In this document: positions 59,432 to 64,000 of the stretch, in pieces
Layout of the letters: each line of letters begins with the position of its first letter
Numbering within the stretch: the first letter of the stretch is position 1
Assembly: GCF_011089875.1 (NCBI RefSeq)
Contig: NZ_JAANAS010000061.1
Coordinates: 85,831-149,830 of the forward strand
Source: Psychroflexus maritimus
Lineage (GTDB): Bacteria > Bacteroidota > Bacteroidia > Flavobacteriales > Flavobacteriaceae
Direction of reading: 5' to 3'
Length of the DNA stretch: 64,000 nt
Notes under the pieces: model-generated
The model's input: only the letters and a program-made list of their open reading frames with translations
What the model was told of the DNA's origin: nothing
The model's database searches: none
Made by a program: the position numbers and the translations under genes

Positions 59432-60715
59432 TTACTTTAAATCGTATTGTTTAATTTTTCTGTACAATGTTCGTTCACTAATTCCTAGTTCGTCTGCGGC
59501 AGGTTTTCTTTTTCCGTTATGTCGTTCAAGCGATTTTCTAATTAATTCAACTTCCTTGTCTTGTAATGACAAAGTTTCTTCTTCTTCAATCTCCTCAGCA
59601 AAATCATATTGCTCATCAATGTCAGTCATATCAGAATAGGTTTCTTTTTTTTGAGGATTTTTTTCAGGAATTTGCAAAATTTCTAACTGGTCGTCAAAAT
59701 CGTTATAATTTTGGGTAGATTCTTCGGTTTCTCCGTAGATTTTTTTAATTAGTTGTTCATTTTCATCTTTCACTTTTTTGGCATTGCCTTCTTGCATCAA
59801 TTCTAAAGTAAGCTTTTTTAAGTCGTTTAAATCATTTTTCATATCAAACAACACCTTATAAAGAATTTCTCGTTCATTGCTAAAATCACTTTCTCTTTTT
59901 TCTTTGTTATCAATTACAGAGGGCAAGGAGGAGACTTTGGGCAAATATTCAATAACGGTATCTTTGTTCACTTCTCGTTCTTTTTCAAGGACAGAAATTT
60001 GCTCGGCTACATTTTTTAGTTGTCTTATATTTCCGGGCCATCTAGAATTTTCTAGCGCAAAAACGGCATTATCGGTTAACCTAAGCGTTGGCATGTTATA
60101 TTTTCTTGCAAAATCTGAGGCAAATTTTCTAAATAATAAATGTATATCCTCTTTCCTTTCTCTAAGCGGAGGTAAACTTATTTCAATAGTGCTTAGACGG
60201 TAATATAAATCTTCTCTAAACTTATCTTTTTTGATAGCTTCAAGCAAGTTCACATTTGTGGCTGCAACTATCCTAACATTGGTTTTTTGCACTTGAGAAG
60301 AACCTACTTTTATAAATTCTCCGTTTTCCAACACCCGTAATAACCTTACTTGGGTAGTTAAGGGCAGCTCGCCAACTTCATCTAAAAAAATAGTTCCGCC
60401 ATCAGCTTCTTTAAAATAACCATCGCGGGCTTGAGATGCGCCTGTAAAAGCACCCTTTTCATGACCAAATAATTCGCTGTCAATAGTTCCTTCAGGAATA
60501 GCTCCACAGTTAACGGCAATGTATTTAGCATGTTTTCTATGAGAAAGTGAATGTATGATTTTAGGTAAACTTTCTTTACCAACACCACTTTCACCAGTAA
60601 CTAAAACTGAAATATCTGTGGCGGCTACCCGAATACATTTTTCTAAGGCCCGATTAAGGCCAGGCGAATTTCCTATAATTTCAAAACGCTGTTTAATTGA
60701 TTGTACAGACTCCAT
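59432..60715 (-). CDS. Sigma-54-dependent transcriptional activator without receiver domain
   Basis: 427 residues. AAA+ domain at about 13-255: Walker A GESGVGKE (41-48), the sigma-54 contact loop GAFTGA (88-93), Walker B TIFLDE (108-113) and arginine-finger stretch FREDLYYRL. A 110-residue acidic, coiled linker (about 270-380) precedes a Fis-type helix-turn-helix (about 390-427, AADELGISERTLYRKIKQY). There is no N-terminal receiver or PAS, so its signal must come through the linker or a partner. The same place next to lptE and miaB is conserved in relatives; the regulon is unknown. Confidence 0.93.
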   Translation of the reverse strand: MESVQSIKQRFEIIGNSPGLNRALEKCIRVAATDISVLVTGESGVGKESLPKIIHSLSHRKHAKYIAVNCGAIPEGTIDSELFGHEKGAFTGASQARDGYFKEADGGTIFLDEVGELPLTTQVRLLRVLENGEFIKVGSSQVQKTNVRIVAATNVNLLEAIKKDKFREDLYYRLSTIEISLPPLRERKEDIHLLFRKFASDFARKYNMPTLRLTDNAVFALENSRWPGNIRQLKNVAEQISVLEKEREVNKDTVIEYLPKVSSLPSVIDNKEKRESDFSNEREILYKVLFDMKNDLNDLKKLTLELMQEGNAKKVKDENEQLIKKIYGETEESTQNYNDFDDQLEILQIPEKNPQKKETYSDMTDIDEQYDFAEEIEEEETLSLQDKEVELIRKSLERHNGKRKPAADELGISERTLYRKIKQYDLK

Positions 60716-60724
60716 AGCTATTCA

Positions 60725-62173
60725 TTAGAAATTCATAGGCGAGTATTCTACGGCAGTACCAAACAAAGTTGCACTTGTGCAATCTTCAATTTTTACCATT
60801 ACATAATCGCCAACCTTATAATTTTCTTTTGGAAAAATAACCATGGTGTTTTGCGAATTTCTTCCTGCCCAATGCACATCACTTCGTTTAGAAGATTTTT
60901 CAATCAAGACTTCAACGGTTTTTCCTACCTGATTTTGTGTACGTTGCAGAGCATGTTTTTGTTGTAATTCAATAATTTCAGTAAGTCTTCGTTTTTTTAC
61001 TTTTTCAGGTACATCATCTTCAAATTTTCTTCCTGCCATTGTTCCAGGGCGTTCAGAATAAGCAAACATAAAACCAAAATCATATTTTACATACTCCATT
61101 AAACTTAAAGTATCTTGGTGGTCATCTTCGGTTTCTGTAGGAAAACCAGCAATCATATCGTGAGAAATAGCACAATCAGGAATTAGTTTTTTGATGTTAT
61201 CAATCATTTCAAAATATTCTTCACGGGTGTGTAAACGATTCATTTTTTTTAAAATTCGGTTACTACCACTTTGTACCGGCAAGTGAATATAATTGCAAAT
61301 ATTAGGATGTTTCGCCATGGTTTCAATGACATCCATGGTCATGTCTTGCGGATTAGAAGTAGAAAATCGAATGCGCATTTTTGGTTGAGCTACCGCTACC
61401 AGGTCTAATAAGTGCGCAAAATTAACTGCCGTAGCTTGAGCCATTTTAGAAGCTTTTTCAAAATCTTTTTTCAAGCCGCCTCCATACCACAAATACGAAT
61501 CTACATTTTGCCCGAGCAGGGTAATTTCTTTAAAACCTTGTTCCCAAAGCTCATTTACTTCCTGTATAATGCTCTGTGGGTCACGGCTACGCTCTCTTCC
61601 GCGTGTAAACGGAACCACACAAAAGGTACACATATTATCACAACCTCTAGTAATAGAAACAAAAGCAGAAACCCCGTTAGATTGCAGTCTAACTGGAGCA
61701 ATATCACCATAAGTTTCTTCCTTAGAAAGAATCACATTTACCGCATTTCTTCCTTCTTCTACCTCGTTAATTAAATTTGGTAAATCTTTATACGCATCTG
61801 GACCAACAACTAGGTCAACAATTTTTTCTTCTTCTAAAAATTTTTCTTTTAAACGTTCTGCCATACAGCCTAAAACACCAACTTTCATTCCTGGATTTTG
61901 TTGCTTTACCGCATTGTATTTCTCTAAACGTTTACGCACTGTTTGCTCAGCTTTTTCTCTAATTGAGCATGTATTTACAAGCACCAAATCAGCATCTTCA
62001 AGCATATTAGTGGTGTTATAACCTTCCTTTGCTAGAATAGAAGCTACAATTTCACTATCGCTAAAATTCATTTGGCAACCATAACTTTCAATAAAAAGCT
62101 TTTTACTATTACCTGCTTTGGCTTCCTTTATCAATGCCGTTCCCTGAACTTTTTCATCAATTACCTTCTCCAT
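60725..62173 (-). CDS. miaB: tRNA-2-methylthio-N6-dimethylallyladenosine synthase
   Basis: 482 residues from ATG 62173; an upstream in-frame stretch of 13 residues is not typical. Adds the 2-methylthio group to A37 of tRNAs reading UNN codons. The N-terminal cluster cysteines are C33 (SYGCQMN), C69 (NTCSIR) and C103 (LGCMAE); the radical-SAM triad is C178, C182, C185 ([10 protein letters not shown]). A C-terminal TRAM domain closes it (about 420-480). Nine bases from the sigma-54 activator. Confidence 0.97.
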   Translation of the reverse strand: MEKVIDEKVQGTALIKEAKAGNSKKLFIESYGCQMNFSDSEIVASILAKEGYNTTNMLEDADLVLVNTCSIREKAEQTVRKRLEKYNAVKQQNPGMKVGVLGCMAERLKEKFLEEEKIVDLVVGPDAYKDLPNLINEVEEGRNAVNVILSKEETYGDIAPVRLQSNGVSAFVSITRGCDNMCTFCVVPFTRGRERSRDPQSIIQEVNELWEQGFKEITLLGQNVDSYLWYGGGLKKDFEKASKMAQATAVNFAHLLDLVAVAQPKMRIRFSTSNPQDMTMDVIETMAKHPNICNYIHLPVQSGSNRILKKMNRLHTREEYFEMIDNIKKLIPDCAISHDMIAGFPTETEDDHQDTLSLMEYVKYDFGFMFAYSERPGTMAGRKFEDDVPEKVKKRRLTEIIELQQKHALQRTQNQVGKTVEVLIEKSSKRSDVHWAGRNSQNTMVIFPKENYKVGDYVMVKIEDCTSATLFGTAVEYSPMNF

Positions 62174-62729
62174 AAAATTCAAAAAATTTAGTGCAAAGAT
62201 ACATTGTTTCAAAAAAGTGACAAAGTGTCAGCGCACATATCTCTTACTTCTTTAATTTAATTATTTTGAAGCCAAGAACCTGCTTTCCGTTTCAATACCA
62301 GTCATTATTTGAAATTACTGGAAGAGAAAACGATGATTTTTTTCTTTATGTGAATTAGAAAAATCAAGCATAGCCTTAGCTATGGTTTCTTTTTATAATG
62401 AAACAGAAAGGGAAAAAGGGCGTTTTATTACGGTAATTTTAATTGATAAATGGTATAAGTCCGCAATACAAAGCTAAGTTTTTTAGGCATTTTCAAGAGC
62501 TTCCTGCCGGTCGCTTTTCAAAAGCAAAAAACCAAAAGCTTTCTATTTTACGGGCTCATATCTTTGTATTTTTAAACAGTTAAATCATTAAAGCTAGGGT
62601 AGCAAATTGTTTGCGGGCTAGTTACAATCATTGATTGATAATGCTGATAAAGGCAAATCTATCCTAGTCTTTTTCTTAAAGATTCAATAGTACCTAAATA
62701 CTATAATTTAGTTATAGATATTGTATTAC
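62174..62729. other. Gene-free region between miaB and the IS110 transposase
   Basis: About 555 bases with no ORF. Hairpins include CATAGC / GCTATG (62369-62384) and GCTTTT / AAAAGC (about 62513-62525). A 9-base inverted repeat AATACAAAG / CTTTGTATT spans 62465-62570. The right part (62571 on) is the likely left non-coding end of the IS. Confidence 0.6.
62465..62570. repeat. 106-base segment bounded by a 9-base inverted repeat
   Basis: AATACAAAG (62465-62473) and CTTTGTATT (62562-62570) are perfect inverted copies. Inside are GCTTTT-C-AAAAGC and a loose AAGAGCTT / AAAAGCTT pair. It may be a folded RNA, a small non-autonomous element, or part of the IS left end. Confidence 0.4.
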
Positions 62730-62786
62730 ATGAGCAAAGTCTTAGAGAAAAATTTTAATGATTATTACGCAAAAAATACTTTTATT
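62571..62786 (+). ncRNA. Candidate bridge (guide) RNA region of the IS110 element
   Basis: In IS110-group elements the guide RNA comes from the left non-coding end, upstream of the transposase. Here the segment is gene-free up to the transposase start and rich in nested hairpins: CTAG ... GCAAA-TTG-TTTGC ... CTAG (about 62594-62620), ATAGTA / TACTAT (62687-62704) and CTAAAT / ATTTAG (about 62694-62711). Transcription and exact ends are not known. Confidence 0.3.
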
Positions 62787-63971
62787 ATGAATTTAAAATT
62801 TTCAGTAGGTCTTGATGTGTCAAGTAAAAAAGTAGATGCTTGTATAAGCACGATAGACTGTAATCAAAGCGTGAAGGTTAAGTCTTCTTGTAGTGTTTCT
62901 AATTCAAAAGCAGGCTTTTTAAAGCTAGTAAAATGGATTGATAAATGGACAAAAAAAGAGTCTATTCCAATAGTTGTTAGCTTAGAAGCTACTGGTGTTT
63001 ATCACGAAGAACTTGCTTATTATCTAGATGATGCAGGGTATAGAGTTTCTATTATTTTACCAAACAAAGCAAAAAAGTATTTACAATCTATTGGCTTAAA
63101 AAGTAAGAATGATAAAATAGACGCTAAAGGTTTGGCACAAATGGGGGCAGAACAAAATTTATCTCAATGGATTAGACCTAAAGATGTTTTTGTAAGCCTA
63201 AGGTCTTTAACACGACAGTATCAATCCATTCAGGAATCGATTACGGTAGAAAAGAATAAGCTACATGCAGAAGAACAATCAGCTTTATCAAACAAGCATG
63301 TGATTAAGCAAATGAAAAGCCATATACGTTTCTTAGAAAAGCAAAAAACAAAGACAGAAATTGCTATCGAAGAAGTCATAAAAAGTGATGAGGAGCTAAA
63401 ATTAAAAGTAGAGAATATTTGCACAGTTAGAGGATTATCAATACTTTCTGTAGCTACTGTTATAGCAGAAACAAATGGATTTAATCTGTTTAAAAATTAC
63501 AAGCAACTAGTGAGTTATTCTGGGTATGATGTTGTAGAAAATCAATCAGGTTCTCATAAAGGCAAGACAAAAATATCGAAAAAGGGAAACTCAAGGATTA
63601 GACGAATTTTACACATGCCATCGTTAATAGCAATAGGTTCAGAAGGGACAGTTTTTAAGAACCTTTACCTTAGAGTTTATGAAAGAACAGGCATCAAAAT
63701 GAAAGGTATTGTCGCTGTTCAAAAAAAATTATTGTTAACAATTTATTACTTGTGGAAAAAAAACGAACCCTTTGATATTAATTATCAAAATAAAGGAAAT
63801 AAAAATATCCAAGAGGAGGAGAAGGAGCTTTCCTCTCGGTACGCCTCTGAAAGAGGCGAAAAAAATAGCCAAACAAAAAGTTTGGCTATACAAGGTAAAC
63901 ATCCAGTGAGTGATCAAAGTATGCTTCCTCTCGGTAAAATCAAAGATAAAAAAATTATGGTTGAAAATTAA
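62730..63971 (+). CDS. IS110-family transposase (DEDD recombinase)
   Basis: 413 residues from ATG 62730. The RuvC-like DEDD domain has D29 (VGLDVSSKKVD), E86 (SLEATGVYHE), D128 and D131 (KNDKIDAKGLA). A coiled segment (about 165-225) links to the Transposase_20 domain (about 230-320, CTVRGLSILSVATVIAETNGF, SGYDVVENQSGSHKGKTKISK) that carries the catalytic serine. The last 55 residues are charged and low-complexity. An ATG at 62787 (MNLKFSVGLD) would also start a typical IS110 protein. No frameshift or stop is seen, so it looks active. Confidence 0.93.
   Translation: MSKVLEKNFNDYYAKNTFIMNLKFSVGLDVSSKKVDACISTIDCNQSVKVKSSCSVSNSKAGFLKLVKWIDKWTKKESIPIVVSLEATGVYHEELAYYLDDAGYRVSIILPNKAKKYLQSIGLKSKNDKIDAKGLAQMGAEQNLSQWIRPKDVFVSLRSLTRQYQSIQESITVEKNKLHAEEQSALSNKHVIKQMKSHIRFLEKQKTKTEIAIEEVIKSDEELKLKVENICTVRGLSILSVATVIAETNGFNLFKNYKQLVSYSGYDVVENQSGSHKGKTKISKKGNSRIRRILHMPSLIAIGSEGTVFKNLYLRVYERTGIKMKGIVAVQKKLLLTIYYLWKKNEPFDINYQNKGNKNIQEEEKELSSRYASERGEKNSQTKSLAIQGKHPVSDQSMLPLGKIKDKKIMVEN
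63830..63936. repeat. Direct repeat and hairpins in the transposase 3' end
   Basis: TTCCTCTCGGTA occurs at 63830-63841 and 63925-63936. Between them lie two hairpins: GCCTCT-GAA-AGAGGC (63843-63857) and AGCCAAAC-AAAAA-GTTTGGCT (63867-63887). They sit in the non-conserved tail of the transposase frame. Confidence 0.7.
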
Positions 63972-64000
63972 AAAAATGTTTGGATTTAAAGATAGTACCT

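Larger units (their letters stand above)
62465..64000 (+). mobile_element. IS110-family insertion sequence (boundaries unresolved)
   Basis: Transposase-bearing element with structured left non-coding DNA. IS110 elements lack terminal inverted repeats and target duplications, so ends cannot be read directly. The left limit is given as the outer inverted repeat and is a guess; the right end may lie beyond the window. A split 15-base match links the left non-coding region (62676-62695) to the right flank (63986-64000). Confidence 0.5.

Noticed and set aside
62360..62390. Terminator at the CATAGC / GCTATG hairpin
   Set aside because: The stem is only 6 pairs, T runs are interrupted and no gene ends nearby; left as an unexplained hairpin.

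Overview
The window is an AT-rich stretch of a Bacteroidota chromosome, most likely from a marine-type Flavobacteriaceae; I cannot name the genus. The evidence is a SusC/SusD outer-membrane uptake pair, two secreted proteins with type IX secretion (T9SS) C-terminal sorting domains, Bacteroidota-type promoters (TTTG ... TAnnTTTG, clearest before rpsL), many short SPII lipoproteins, and flavobacterial gene orders such as dapA-bamD-rpoZ-coaBC-DUF4835 and groL-groS-secG-TPR-lptE-sigma54 activator-miaB. I saw no tRNA, rRNA or CRISPR array.

Layout. 1-4258: dapA, then bamD, an omega-like RNA polymerase subunit, coaBC and a DUF4835 protein, the last three joined by 1-base TAATG overlaps. 4312-7878: folA, an OsmC protein with a possible leader-peptide region, a DUF1343 (NamZ-like) lipoprotein and an FtsX-like permease that diverge from only 5 bases. 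7969-11372: a TPR sensor kinase, its LuxR-type response regulator and a hydroxyacid dehydrogenase. 11373-16859: an operator-like palindrome with a tiny ORF, small lipoproteins, aconitase, a rhomboid protease and rlmB. 16918-23307: a minus-strand susC-susD-lipoprotein-lipoprotein operon that ends in a clear terminator. 23429-26954: an Omp85-like barrel protein and a pair of tandem paralogues, one of them frameshifted.

27238-44177 is the str-S10-spc-alpha ribosomal supercluster (rpsL to rplQ with fusA, secY, infA, rpoA), all on the plus strand, with a terminator-like hairpin between rpsJ and rplC. rpmJ (38 codons) is present at 41042-41158. Both S14 and L36 are zinc-ribbon-free forms. carA, eno and gltA follow, then two small periplasm-facing lipoproteins (DUF4399 and azurin).

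49290-55306 holds an AlkC/AlkD-like HEAT-repeat protein, an S10 serine carboxypeptidase-like enzyme and two T9SS-exported proteins that share carbohydrate-binding-like modules. 55384-62173 is the minus-strand groL-groS / secG-TPR-lptE / sigma54 activator-miaB block, interrupted by a 345-base gap that holds a duplicated 54-base repeat. The window ends in an IS110-family insertion sequence (62730-63971 plus flanks). This family is now known to use structured guide (bridge) RNAs from its non-coding ends. The left non-coding region here is structured and shares a split 15-base sequence with the right flank, which makes it the best candidate for an RNA-guided system in the window.

Most of the window is conserved housekeeping DNA. 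The accessory parts are the SusCD operon, the frameshifted paralogue pair, the T9SS pair, the 59.2-kb repeat gap and the IS110 element.
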